This document shows positions 1 to 9,245 of a stretch of 64,000 nt of DNA, piece by piece (position 1 is the stretch's first letter; each line of letters opens with the position of its first letter). The translations under genes were made by a program, and so were the position numbers. The notes under the pieces are model-generated. The model was not told where the DNA came from. It made no database searches and saw nothing but the letters and a program-made list of their open reading frames with translations. Origin of the DNA: Victivallales bacterium (GTDB taxonomy: Bacteria; Verrucomicrobiota; Lentisphaeria; Oligosphaerales; Oligosphaeraceae); the NCBI GenBank assembly GCA_017535315.1, contig JAFXUD010000012.1, forward strand, positions 1 to 64,000, in the 5' to 3' direction.

Positions 1-98
1 GGCTGAAACACCCGTTCCCATCCCGAACACGGCCGTTAAGGGCCCGCGCGGCGATGATACTGCGCCCAGGAGCGCGGGAAAGTAGCGCGTCGCCAACC
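1..98 (+). rRNA. rrf: 5S ribosomal RNA, 3' part
   Basis: The first bases contain the conserved 5S loop region (cccatcccgaac followed by acggccgttaag), the cgatgatactgc helix region and the gtagcgcgtcgcc 3' strand. The 5' end lies outside the window, so this is the end of an rRNA operon. The 3' boundary is estimated from the usual end just after the cgcca sequence. A strong terminator follows within about 10 bases. Confidence 0.9.
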
Positions 99-108
99 TC
101 CCTTTCAC

Positions 109-141
109 AGCCCCCTGCGCATACCGCGCAGGGGGCTTTTT
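109..141 (+). terminator. rRNA operon intrinsic terminator
   Basis: A perfect 12-bp stem (109-120 with 126-137) with a 5-nt loop is followed directly by a T run at 138-141. It sits just after the 5S gene and should end the rRNA transcript. Confidence 0.9.
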
Positions 142-174
142 CGCGCGCGAACCAGCCCATGCGGCGCGCGGAGC

Positions 175-224
175 GCGCCGTGCAGAACCGCGCCGTGCAG
201 AACCGCGCCGTGCAGAACCGCGCC
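175..224. repeat. 15-bp tandem repeat, three copies
   Basis: The unit gcgccgtgcagaacc occurs three times in a row (175-189, 190-204, 205-219), followed by a 5-nt partial unit. It lies between the rRNA terminator and the promoter of the next gene. No coding or regulatory role is evident. Confidence 0.9.
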
Positions 225-232
225 CTTTCGAT

Positions 233-261
233 TTGACAAACCTCAATGAGGGGGTTACATT
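233..261 (+). promoter_or_regulatory. Candidate sigma-70 promoter
   Basis: TTGACA at 233-238 and TACATT at 256-261 are separated by 17 bases and lie 45 bases upstream of the amidohydrolase start codon. The -35 box is a perfect consensus and the -10 box matches 4 of 6. Confidence 0.6.
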
Positions 262-305
262 CTGTATAGTTTTAGTAACATGACCTTAACCATAAAGGAG
301 CGATT

Positions 306-1469
306 ATGATTCTACTGACAGGTGGAATAGTCAAGACAATGGCGGGAGCCGACATTAAAGATGGACAGGTGCTGATTGACGGCGATAAAATCGTTGCAGT
401 GGGCAAGAAGGTGCGTGTGCCTCGCGGCACGGAGAAGATTGACTGCAAGGGATGCATTGTTACGCCTGGACTGATTGACGCGCACACCCATGTTGGGTTG
501 CATGAAAGCAGCCTCCGCTGGGAAGGCAACGATGTCAACGAGGGTCTGAAGCCCATTACACCTGACATGAGGGCACTTGATGGCGCTTATCCCAACGATG
601 AGGAACTCGACGCCGCTCTTCGCGCAGGCATTACTGCCGCGTGCGTCACGCCTGGTTCGGCGAATGTCGTTGGCGGAACGGCTTGCGTCATCAAGCTCTA
701 TGGGAATTGCATTGATGATATGCTCATCAAAAATCCAGTTGCCATGAAAGCGGCCTTTGGCGAAAACCCGAAAAACGCGCATGGGCAGGCGGGGCGTTCG
801 CCTCGGACACGCATGTCCATTGCCGCGCTGCTGCGCAACCTTCTTACAAAGACCATCCAGTATGCGAAGGAGTTGGATGAGGCGGCGGAGGATTCCTCCA
901 AGAAAAAGCCTTCTTTTGACCCCGAGCTGCATGCGATGATCCCCGTCATCAAGCGCCAGATGCCCTTGAAGGTACACGCGCACAGGGACTATGACATCCT
1001 CACGGCGGTTCGTATAGCCAAGGAGTTCAACATCATCCTGACGCTTGACCACTGCACCGAAGGGCACCTCATCGTTGATAAGCTGAAAGAGGCTGGCTTC
1101 CCTGTGCTGATCGGACCCTCCCTGGGGAGCAAAGGCAAACCAGAATTGCGTGACAAATCCTTTGCCACGCCTGGTATCCTGCAAAAGGCTGGGCTCCAGG
1201 TCTGCATCATCACCGATTCCCCTGTCATCCCGCTCCACCACCTGCCGCTCTGCGCGGGACTGGCTGTGCGCGAGGGAATGGACGAGGAGGCGGCCTGGAA
1301 GGCCATCACCATCAACCCCGCCAAGGTTCTGGGCATCAATGATCAGCTGGGAACCCTGGAGAAAGGAAAAGTCGCCAACATCGCCGTCTTCAGCGGCAAC
1401 CCGCTTCGCGACATCCAGGCGAAAGCCAAATATGTCCTCGTTGATGGGAAAATTGTTGTCAACCAATAG
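306..1469 (+). CDS. Amidohydrolase-superfamily metal-dependent hydrolase
   Basis: A 387-residue protein with the composite amidohydrolase layout. A beta-sandwich N-terminus leads into DAHTHVG, whose His60 and His62 are the expected first metal ligands. Further conserved positions are HAH at 224-226, His249, His254 and Asp304 (ITDSP), the likely catalytic aspartate. The C-terminal LEKGKVANI segment is the usual return to the sandwich domain. The overall pattern is closest to imidazolonepropionase-like and dihydroorotase-like cytosolic hydrolases acting on C-N bonds. The substrate cannot be told from sequence. The start is supported by AAAGGAG at 294-300 and the promoter upstream. The gene stands alone between the rRNA operon and a secreted-protein gene. 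Confidence 0.85.
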   Translation: MILLTGGIVKTMAGADIKDGQVLIDGDKIVAVGKKVRVPRGTEKIDCKGCIVTPGLIDAHTHVGLHESSLRWEGNDVNEGLKPITPDMRALDGAYPNDEELDAALRAGITAACVTPGSANVVGGTACVIKLYGNCIDDMLIKNPVAMKAAFGENPKNAHGQAGRSPRTRMSIAALLRNLLTKTIQYAKELDEAAEDSSKKKPSFDPELHAMIPVIKRQMPLKVHAHRDYDILTAVRIAKEFNIILTLDHCTEGHLIVDKLKEAGFPVLIGPSLGSKGKPELRDKSFATPGILQKAGLQVCIITDSPVIPLHHLPLCAGLAVREGMDEEAAWKAITINPAKVLGINDQLGTLEKGKVANIAVFSGNPLRDIQAKAKYVLVDGKIVVNQ

Positions 1470-1523
1470 ATAGATGGGCGCACGTTGTGCGCCTCAGGAG
1501 TTTTGCACCCCCCACTAAAAAAC

Positions 1524-4500
1524 ATGAAAACCATCCTTTCTTTATTCCTGATATCCGTGTTGTTGTTTGGAGCCGAAACCCTGAATGTGGATTTTGGTAA
1601 ACAGAGGGAGGTTGCCATCGACGGAAAGAGCTACACGCTGGATGGCACTGTCACACAGGATGGCTTCATGGCGTTTGGCGGCAAGGGATTTTCCTTTCCT
1701 GTCAAAGGGTTTCTGGGTGATAACCAGGGCAGCCTGTTTTTCGAGTGCCGTTTTGACGAGCCGCTTCCACCGCACAATACCATGCGGACGCTTGTGCAAA
1801 TCCGCACCAACAGCCGCTTGACCGTTGGCTTCCACGCCTTCTCCAGCAAGAAGCTCGTCTTTGCCTTCACGGACAGAAGCTCGTCGTTTATCCATAATCT
1901 TGCCCTACCCTACGAACCTGGCCGTACTTATATGCTTGGTTTTACTTGGGACGGCAACAAGGTGCGTGTCTATCAGGACGGGCGTGCGATCGACGAAAAG
2001 GAGCAGCCCCTGCCGATGGCGAAGGTAGAAGACCTCAACATCGGCCCGTATAAAGATAGGTGGTTGGCGCCAAAACCCTGGGCGGATGACTCCTTCATAA
2101 AGTCCCTCCGCATCTATGATACCGCGTTGACACCGCAGGAGGTTGCAGCCCTCTATAACGTCGAGCTGAAGCCGCTGCCCGAAACGCATCCCATGCGCAT
2201 CACGGTTCCCCCGCTTCCAACTGGTGTCAAGGCGCCACAGGGGGATGGCGTGCTGGACGAGGAGGCATGGAAGTATGCGGCTTCTATGCCGCGGGTTATC
2301 CGTGGCAACTTCCCGCGCCAGTCGGGGGCCTTGCCGCCGCATGACTTCAAGCTGCTCTACGACAACGAAAACCTTTATGTAGGCTTCAGTACCCTGTTCC
2401 CGCCGCATGTTCCGCTTATCGAGGGGAATCTGCGCACGCCCGAGGCAGAGCCCGAGGTTTGGGGGACTGAATCTGTCGAGTTCTACATTGAGAACGATGG
2501 CGAAATCTACCGTTTCACATGCAACGTTGCGGGGGGCTATGGTGAGCGCAAAGGAAAACACCAGGACTGGACATGCGATTGGACATACCAGGGCACGAAG
2601 GCGATGAAAATCGACGACAGCATTCTCTGGTCAGGCGAAATGGTCATCCCGTGGAAGTCAATTGGCCTTGCGGAGCCACCGAAGGAATCCCGCCGCATCA
2701 ACTTCTGCCGTTCGTGGAAATTGCCCGACACGGGATGCCACTCCTCGCTGAACATCAAGGGCACGGGCTACCTGCCCGAGACGATGATTCAGGCGGATTT
2801 CGCCCCGCTGGCTACCCTCCAGATCACCAAGCACAACAATCCCAACAACGGCGAATATGAGCAGGAGTTCCGCCTTGCTTCACAGCGCGGCGGCAACGTC
2901 ATCTACGAGCTGGCTGTCGCGAAAATGGACGGCACGGCGGCCCCGTTGCCCATCTACACCAAGCGTTGCACCTTGAAGCCAGGCGAGGTGTTCCAGGACA
3001 ACACCAAAACCGCCATCACCTATACAGACTACGACTGTTTGCTCTACACGCTGACGGACAACGGCAAGCTCTCCATGCGGGAGATGGTGCCCTACCAGTT
3101 GGACGAGAACTTCTTCGACCTCGTCCCGCTCTTCCTGAAGGGGTTCATCCGTGTCACCTTGAAGCGTCCGATGATGCTAAGCAAACTGGGTGCGGGCTTC
3201 GTCGGAACCATCAAACTATTGGATGAAAAGGGGCAGTCGCTGGCATCCATCAAAACCAGTGATGAGAAGCTAGAACTTCCTTTTGACCGCAACCTCTCCA
3301 ACGGCACCTATATTGTCGTCCTGGAAGACAAGGATGGCAAGGTGTGCGCCAAAAAGCAGCTCTTCTACCCTGGGCACGGCGAGTGGGAGAAGATGGAGTT
3401 CCCTGAGGAGCTCATCATCCCGCCATTTACGCCAATGGTATCAACAGTTGCAGACGGCGTGCTGACCTCTTCGCTAGCCATGCGCAAATACGAGTGGCGC
3501 AACAGCCTGTTGCCCATTCAGATCACTAGCCTGGACGAGGGGCTGCTGGCCGCTCCTGCCGAGCTGCTTATTGGTGGCAAGCCCGTCAAAACCACCGCCT
3601 TCACCGTGGGAACCAACAAGCCGCACCATGTCGATTTTACCACGAAAGGCGGGACGGACAGTGGTGTATTCAGCGGGAAGTCATGGCTGGAGTACGACGG
3701 TATTCAGTGGAACGAGGTGGTGGTCACGCACAACGTCCCCAACGGTAGCGTCACGCTGCGCTTCACGCTGGATGTTCGCTATGCCAAATACCTCCACACC
3801 GCCAATGGTGGCGGCTGGGGAAGCAAAATCACGCGGGCAATACCCGATGGCGAGCTCACCGTCCCCTACTTCCCTGTGATTTGGATTGGCAACGAGGAGA
3901 AGGGGCTCTGCTTCTTCGCGGAATCGCGCCAGAATTGGAAAGTCCCCTCCAATCGTACTTACACCATTGCCAAGCATGGAAACACCGTCACGCTGACCGT
4001 CCACATCACGGAAAAAGAGCCTGCTAACAGACCTGAGACCTACGGCTTTGGTCTGCTAGCGACCCCTATCCGCCCCTTTGCGGAAAACTACCCCTTCGAC
4101 ACACTCGGCTGGTCGTATGCAGCTCCTATGAACCGTCCAGGGCGCAGACCTACCAGCTACACCGTCATCATGAATGCGCCTGCTGGTGTGAAGGGGGGTG
4201 ATCTGGGCAGTTATTTCGCGGACACGCATGACGCGAATGGTGACCAGCAGGCCGCTGCATACGATATCATTCTGAATCAGTGCCGCGGGCACAACGTCAG
4301 GCCGTTTCCCTATCTCTGCGGGCATTACCTCTCGCAGAAATACCCTGAGTTGATGGCCTATCGTCCCGAGTGGTCTTTCAGGCCAGAGTTGGCGATGGAC
4401 TACAGCGGCACCAACCACTTCATCTACGACTGCTGTCCCGCCTCCTCAGGAAGCGCCTTCTTCGCATGGAAGGCCAAGAAGCTGCTGGAACGCTACCCCG

Positions 4501-5414
4501 AGATGCAGGGGCTCTACTTCGACTTCGGCAATATCGTCGCCTGCTCCAACTCGGAACATGGCTGCCACGGGAGGATTCCGCTTCTCGCGCAGCGCGAGTT
4601 CTACCGCCGCATGTGCATCATCCAGCTGCAAGTAGGCATCAAGTCCCCCATCAACGTCATCCACAACACCGACTGCAACCTGCTTCCCACCTATACCTTC
4701 ACCTCGCATCTGCTGAATGGCGAGCAGGTGCGCCAGGCCTCCAGCACGCTCCTCCACAACAAAAAAGACATCTTGGACACCTACGGCATCGAGATGTTCG
4801 CCAGCGAGCTAAGTAGCCTTCCCTTCGGTGTCACCAACAGCGTCTATATGCCGCTGGATACCTTGATGAAGAAGTTCGGTGGGGACGAGGCTACTGCGCC
4901 CTACCAATTCCGCCTGGGCAAGGCAGAGTATGCAGCGACCCTCATCCACAACACCATCATCTGCCTATGGCGCAACCATTTCGGAATCGCTGACAAGGTC
5001 ATCCGCACCTTCGACAGGTTTGGCGTTGACAAGGCGCGTTTTGTTGGGTACTGGCGCGAACCCGCCAAGGTCACGGGGGCCAGCGACATCTACGTCAGCT
5101 GCCATGTCCGCGACAACAAGGTGCTGGCCATCATCGGGCACGTAGGGAAGTCGCACGTCAACCAGACCTTTGAGATCACCTTCGACTGGGCAAAGCTCAA
5201 TGTCACCGTGCCGCCGAAGAACGCGGTTGACACGATGACCGTACCTGACCCCGAATACAACGAGCTCTTCGCCATCCAGAAGGCAAACAAGGTGCCACCT
5301 GTTCGCGCCCCCTTGGAACTGGGCGACTTCGGCAGCAAGCTGCTCGGCTTCGACGGCAACAGCCTGAAGTTCTCGCTCGACTACCACTGCTTCGCAATCG
5401 TGGAACTGAAGTAG
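1524..5414 (+). CDS. Giant secreted LamG/CBM9 glycoside-hydrolase-like protein
   Basis: About 1296 residues. I chose the ATG at 1524 because it places a clear signal peptide (MKTILSLFLISVLLFGAE) at the N-terminus; an in-frame start 39 bases upstream would bury it. No good Shine-Dalgarno is visible. Residues about 20-215 resemble a concanavalin/LamG-like domain ending in the typical LRIYDTALTPQEVAALYN segment. Residues about 230-420 resemble a CBM9-like module (GDGVLDEEAWKYAA, ENLYVGFS). The C-terminal half has a TIM-barrel look, with YFDFGN followed by a Cys/His-rich stretch (CSNSEHGCHG), as in GH123-related and DUF6067-type proteins of polysaccharide-degrading PVC bacteria. Likely an extracytoplasmic glycan-active enzyme. 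Family placement is inference and the substrate is unknown. Confidence 0.75.
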   Translation: MKTILSLFLISVLLFGAETLNVDFGKQREVAIDGKSYTLDGTVTQDGFMAFGGKGFSFPVKGFLGDNQGSLFFECRFDEPLPPHNTMRTLVQIRTNSRLTVGFHAFSSKKLVFAFTDRSSSFIHNLALPYEPGRTYMLGFTWDGNKVRVYQDGRAIDEKEQPLPMAKVEDLNIGPYKDRWLAPKPWADDSFIKSLRIYDTALTPQEVAALYNVELKPLPETHPMRITVPPLPTGVKAPQGDGVLDEEAWKYAASMPRVIRGNFPRQSGALPPHDFKLLYDNENLYVGFSTLFPPHVPLIEGNLRTPEAEPEVWGTESVEFYIENDGEIYRFTCNVAGGYGERKGKHQDWTCDWTYQGTKAMKIDDSILWSGEMVIPWKSIGLAEPPKESRRINFCRSWKLPDTGCHSSLNIKGTGYLPETMIQADFAPLATLQITKHNNPNNGEYEQEFRLASQRGGNVIYELAVAKMDGTAAPLPIYTKRCTLKPGEVFQDNTKTAITYTDYDCLLYTLTDNGKLSMREMVPYQLDENFFDLVPLFLKGFIRVTLKRPMMLSKLGAGFVGTIKLLDEKGQSLASIKTSDEKLELPFDRNLSNGTYIVVLEDKDGKVCAKKQLFYPGHGEWEKMEFPEELIIPPFTPMVSTVADGVLTSSLAMRKYEWRNSLLPIQITSLDEGLLAAPAELLIGGKPVKTTAFTVGTNKPHHVDFTTKGGTDSGVFSGKSWLEYDGIQWNEVVVTHNVPNGSVTLRFTLDVRYAKYLHTANGGGWGSKITRAIPDGELTVPYFPVIWIGNEEKGLCFFAESRQNWKVPSNRTYTIAKHGNTVTLTVHITEKEPANRPETYGFGLLATPIRPFAENYPFDTLGWSYAAPMNRPGRRPTSYTVIMNAPAGVKGGDLGSYFADTHDANGDQQAAAYDIILNQCRGHNVRPFPYLCGHYLSQKYPELMAYRPEWSFRPELAMDYSGTNHFIYDCCPASSGSAFFAWKAKKLLERYPEMQGLYFDFGNIVACSNSEHGCHGRIPLLAQREFYRRMCIIQLQVGIKSPINVIHNTDCNLLPTYTFTSHLLNGEQVRQASSTLLHNKKDILDTYGIEMFASELSSLPFGVTNSVYMPLDTLMKKFGGDEATAPYQFRLGKAEYAATLIHNTIICLWRNHFGIADKVIRTFDRFGVDKARFVGYWREPAKVTGASDIYVSCHVRDNKVLAIIGHVGKSHVNQTFEITFDWAKLNVTVPPKNAVDTMTVPDPEYNELFAIQKANKVPPVRAPLELGDFGSKLLGFDGNSLKFSLDYHCFAIVELK

Positions 5415-5430
5415 AGCGACTGGGGCCGCA

Positions 5431-5608
5431 GGGGTGCTTCGCCGCGTGCGCGGCGAAGCACCCCCGAGCGAGGCGCGCGCCCTGAAGGGACGCGCTGTCA
5501 AGACGGAGTTGGGATGCCGCTAGCAAGCAGAACTGGGAGCTTGGCGCGCTTGGGGGCTGTGCGCTGCACCTGTTCTGTGCGCCGTACTTCAGTGCGGCAG
5601 AGCCCCCA
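5431..5608. other. Structured GC-rich intergenic segment
   Basis: The 237-base gap between two giant genes holds a perfect 14-bp stem (5431-5444 with 5451-5464, 6-nt loop) starting 17 bases after the stop codon. It also holds a second inverted repeat (TGGGGGCT at 5551-5558 with AGCCCCCA at 5601-5608). Neither has a T run, so they may be mRNA 3'-end structures, factor-dependent terminators or a decayed repeat element. AAGGAA at 5643-5648 serves the next gene. Confidence 0.6.
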
Positions 5609-5651
5609 GCGCTAAAGCCCTGGGCACAGGACAGGGGGAACTAAGGAACCA

Positions 5652-8600
5652 ATGATGAAAAAACTGCTATTGTGCATAGTCCTCTCATGGGTATGTGTCT
5701 CGTTTGCGGGGGGCAATCTGCGTGAGGGGCGCGACCCTGGCTTTGAGGAGGGGACGCGCTACTGGCGACTGATGACGCCAGGGGATCCCTGTGCCATCTT
5801 CTCTACAGACGGAGGTATCGGTGGCAGCGGTGCGCTTGTGGTCTCCTCCCCTGATGGCGAAACATCCTCGGGTTTCTATGCCAAGGGGTTCGTGCCCATC
5901 ATCGGCGGGCGGAAATACACAGTCGAGGCCCAATTCAAAGGCGAGGTCAAAAGCGGCAGTGCCTTCATTGCTGCACAGCTTTGGTCAGGCGCGAAAGGAA
6001 CTGCACAGGTTCCAGGAAGTCGCTCCGTCATTAAATTTGAAAGCCCTGCGATAACGGAGTGCGTCCCGAATCTCTGGAGCAGTGTCCACATCACCTTCAC
6101 AGCCCCTGCGGAGTGCAATGCCATCCACCTACAACTGGCCACGCGGGATTTCTGCGGTGTCATCGCCTTTGACAACATAGCGGTCTATGAGATGGATGAC
6201 ACCATCTCCATTCCCCAGTTGAGCCGCATCCCTGTACTGGATGGGAAACTGGACGAAGTATTTCTGAAGGAGGCAACCCACTTCACAGACTTCATGAAGT
6301 TCCCCATCAACGTCAACAACGGCAAACTCGCCAAAGAACAGACCGAGGTCTATGTCGGCATGACCACGGAGCACATCTATGTCGCAATTCTGCTCCACCA
6401 TGCGCCAAGTCGTGAGCTTATGGGGCATGAGCTTCCACGAGATGAGCAGACACTTTTTGCCGATGACAGCATCGAGTTCTTTATCACACAGATGGGCGAC
6501 TACAACTCATGCTGTCATATTGCGCTCAACACATCTGGCAGCATCTACGATGCAAGAGACGGCAATACCAACTGGAACGCAAACCTGGAGGTCGGACACG
6601 GACGAATCGACAAAGGTTGCTACTTGATAGAGTTCAGTATTCCCCTAAAGGAGCTGGGGTACAATCATGCACTGGATGCGGGCATCGTGCAGCTTAATTT
6701 CAAGATGAGCTTCTGCCGCAACAGCGTTGGTGAACCAGACGGCAGGTATTCGACCTGGAGCCGCGTCGAAACCCGTTTCGAGGAGCCTGAACTTTTTAGG
6801 AAGTTCAAGGGGCTTGGAAAGGATTTTGCCCGCACCTGCAGCGACAGATATTGGAAGCGCGAAAACGAGCGCGGCATTTCAGAGAAAGAAGTGCGTGTGT
6901 GCTGGCAGATAGAGAATCCCTTGTTCAAGGAGCTTCTCACAGGCGAACCCCACCCCGAACAGGGCGAAGGCGCCTATATCTGGCACCATCCCCTGCTCTC
7001 CATCAATGCGCAATTCGGGCTGCAATATGGTTTCACCTACAGCAGAAAGGAGATTCTGGAGGAATACACCAAGCATAGGCTTCATCCCTTTACGCAGGCA
7101 GGCACCATCGCTCAAATGGAGGAATGGGATCGCAGCACGGGTATCGGCCACTGCCTCTACTTCCCCTATCACATCGACGACTGGTCCGCACCCTACAATG
7201 AGAAAACCTACAAGAAGATGTTTGCAGAAGCCCGCAAGACGTTGGAGCAGTATCCCGATGTCATCTGGGGCATCTCCCTGGGCGACGAGGCCTTCGAGTG
7301 GTTCCTCTACCATTTCATCGATAACGCAAACAACCCGAAGAAGCTGGAAGCCTCGCCTGAATTGCGCGAAGCGGTGAAGACTGTCAAGGAAAAGTACGGT
7401 TTTGGCAAATATGGAGTGCCCACCTCCTCAAAAGGCAGCAGCAAAGAGCGCTTTGAATGGCTTGCCACCAAAAACTACATGTTTGAGCGCACGCAACAGA
7501 TGCAGCGCGACCTCTATGCGCTCTGCCAGGAGTACAAATACCATGGCAAGCCCATCGTATGCATATCGGGTGACCCGATGGGAGGGCTTAACGTCGTGCA
7601 GCAGCAGAGCCGCGACAAGGACTACTGCGACATCTTCACAGGACAGGTTGTTCCCGTCGCCTCACGCTGGCGGCAGAACATCTGCTTCACGACAAAAGTC
7701 CTGAAGGATCTCACGGGCAAGTCCGTCTGGCCCTGTGCCCATGTCGAGCCCTATTCGCGTTCAAACGATGCCATGACAACCGCCGAATACCTCAGCGAAG
7801 TGGCGCGTGGCGGCGGCAGTGGCCTCCAGATTTGGAATCGCGACTATGTTGACTCCACCCGTGGCATGGGCGATACTATCTTCGACTATTACGGCCACAG
7901 GCCCCGCTGGGAAACCATTATGGATGTCGTGGACAAATTCCGCACCATGGGCAAGCTCAAGTTCCCGAAGGACGATATGGCCATCTACCTCTCGACAGAC
8001 ACCTTCTCCTGCTATCGCACGCCTCCAGCAGACACCACTGAGGCCCTCTTCACCTTCGCAGGACCAGTCGCTGGCGCATGGTTCAAATTCATCAGCGGAA
8101 CGCAGCTACGCGACAAGGAGCTTCATCTGAACGACTGGAAGGTCATTCTTCTCGCAAACGCAGATGTCGAGTTTGTCGGCAACCAAATGGCGTTTTTAGA
8201 GTATGTCAAAAACGGCGGAACGCTTGTCTGCTTTGATGCCAACGCCTTCTCGTTCAACGAGGACAGGTCAGCCACTTTTGCCAACAGAGAAGAGCTTTTC
8301 GGCACAAAAACTATTGAGAAAAACCTCTATTCTGGCTTCAAGTTTGTCAAGGATGCCCTCTCTGCTGGTATTTCCGAGGATAGCTGCTACAACATCTCCT
8401 CAAGATACTGCCTTGAACCCTTGCCTGGGACGCGTGTTCTTGCGAGATTTCCCACTGGCGAGGTTGCTGCGACCATCAAGGAGTATCCTGGCGGCGGGCG
8501 CGCCGTTCTTTTTGCCGTATCGCCAGGAACGTCCCACGTCTCTTCCTCGATGTGGCGCAAGATGATGAAGCAGTTTGTCGCAAACCTCGGCATCAAGACC

Positions 8601-9245
8601 GACCATGATATCTGGCGTTTCCAGTTCCCTGACGCCTCCGAGTGGGAGGTTGAATACAAGTACGCCTGCTTGACAAGCAACTTTTTCGTCTGGCACTTGA
8701 ACAAGCCGTTTAAGGACAGAGACGCAAACGCCGATTACAACGGCGGTTTCTACACCTACACGCTTCCGCCAGATGGCGATGAGGCAGGACGTAAATACCG
8801 CTTCCCCGACGGCAATCTCTGCAATCGCTTCAAGGCTTACGAAATCGGCGACTATTACAACAAGAAGAATGCCGCCCTCGTGAAAGCAGGCAAAATATCA
8901 ACAACAATGTTCTTTGATACCTGGAGCAAGCCAGACTCATTTGATATTGTCATCGACTTGGGGCGCGAAGCGAAGGTTGGCCTCATCAAGCTGATTTACA
9001 ACGGTTCGCTGCCCTCAGTCACGGCACGCATCGACAACGGCGCCACCTTTACAGCCAAAGGCACTGATACTGATGAAATAACCGTTGCCGCCGTTGAAAT
9101 AGAGTTTGGTCGCAATAATCTTGAGAACAAAAAAACCAGGCACGTCACCCTCTCCATTCCAGCACGGTCCGCCAACCATAAACTCATCCTCAGCGAAATG
9201 GAAATCTGGGGCAATGATAACTACCTCGCCGAAACACAACCATGA
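5652..9245 (+). CDS. Giant secreted multidomain glycan-active protein
   Basis: A 1197-residue protein with a signal peptide (MMKKLLLCIVLSWVCVSFAGG). Residues about 20-190 look like a CBM4/9-type beta-sandwich (GGRKYTVEAQFKG, FDNIAVYEM). About 195-385 resembles a CBM9-like module (IPVLDGKLDEVFLKEA, EHIYVAILLHH). About 430-800 looks like a glycoside-hydrolase TIM barrel; WGISLGDEAFEW supplies an acidic pair at a position typical of GH acid/base residues. About 850-960 (GGTLVCFDANAFSF) resembles the GATase-like domain seen after GH42/GH14-type barrels. The C-terminal 180 residues (FDIVIDLGREAKVGLIKLIYNG) resemble an F5/8-type discoidin fold. It is co-directional with the previous secreted gene. 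Domain assignments come from motif recognition, not searches. Confidence 0.7.
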   Translation: MMKKLLLCIVLSWVCVSFAGGNLREGRDPGFEEGTRYWRLMTPGDPCAIFSTDGGIGGSGALVVSSPDGETSSGFYAKGFVPIIGGRKYTVEAQFKGEVKSGSAFIAAQLWSGAKGTAQVPGSRSVIKFESPAITECVPNLWSSVHITFTAPAECNAIHLQLATRDFCGVIAFDNIAVYEMDDTISIPQLSRIPVLDGKLDEVFLKEATHFTDFMKFPINVNNGKLAKEQTEVYVGMTTEHIYVAILLHHAPSRELMGHELPRDEQTLFADDSIEFFITQMGDYNSCCHIALNTSGSIYDARDGNTNWNANLEVGHGRIDKGCYLIEFSIPLKELGYNHALDAGIVQLNFKMSFCRNSVGEPDGRYSTWSRVETRFEEPELFRKFKGLGKDFARTCSDRYWKRENERGISEKEVRVCWQIENPLFKELLTGEPHPEQGEGAYIWHHPLLSINAQFGLQYGFTYSRKEILEEYTKHRLHPFTQAGTIAQMEEWDRSTGIGHCLYFPYHIDDWSAPYNEKTYKKMFAEARKTLEQYPDVIWGISLGDEAFEWFLYHFIDNANNPKKLEASPELREAVKTVKEKYGFGKYGVPTSSKGSSKERFEWLATKNYMFERTQQMQRDLYALCQEYKYHGKPIVCISGDPMGGLNVVQQQSRDKDYCDIFTGQVVPVASRWRQNICFTTKVLKDLTGKSVWPCAHVEPYSRSNDAMTTAEYLSEVARGGGSGLQIWNRDYVDSTRGMGDTIFDYYGHRPRWETIMDVVDKFRTMGKLKFPKDDMAIYLSTDTFSCYRTPPADTTEALFTFAGPVAGAWFKFISGTQLRDKELHLNDWKVILLANADVEFVGNQMAFLEYVKNGGTLVCFDANAFSFNEDRSATFANREELFGTKTIEKNLYSGFKFVKDALSAGISEDSCYNISSRYCLEPLPGTRVLARFPTGEVAATIKEYPGGGRAVLFAVSPGTSHVSSSMWRKMMKQFVANLGIKTDHDIWRFQFPDASEWEVEYKYACLTSNFFVWHLNKPFKDRDANADYNGGFYTYTLPPDGDEAGRKYRFPDGNLCNRFKAYEIGDYYNKKNAALVKAGKISTTMFFDTWSKPDSFDIVIDLGREAKVGLIKLIYNGSLPSVTARIDNGATFTAKGTDTDEITVAAVEIEFGRNNLENKKTRHVTLSIPARSANHKLILSEMEIWGNDNYLAETQP

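Noticed and set aside
306-1466. Long minus-strand open frame opposite the amidohydrolase gene
   Set aside because: It has no family motifs, ribosome site or sensible composition. The plus-strand frame has all metal ligands, so this is an antisense shadow.
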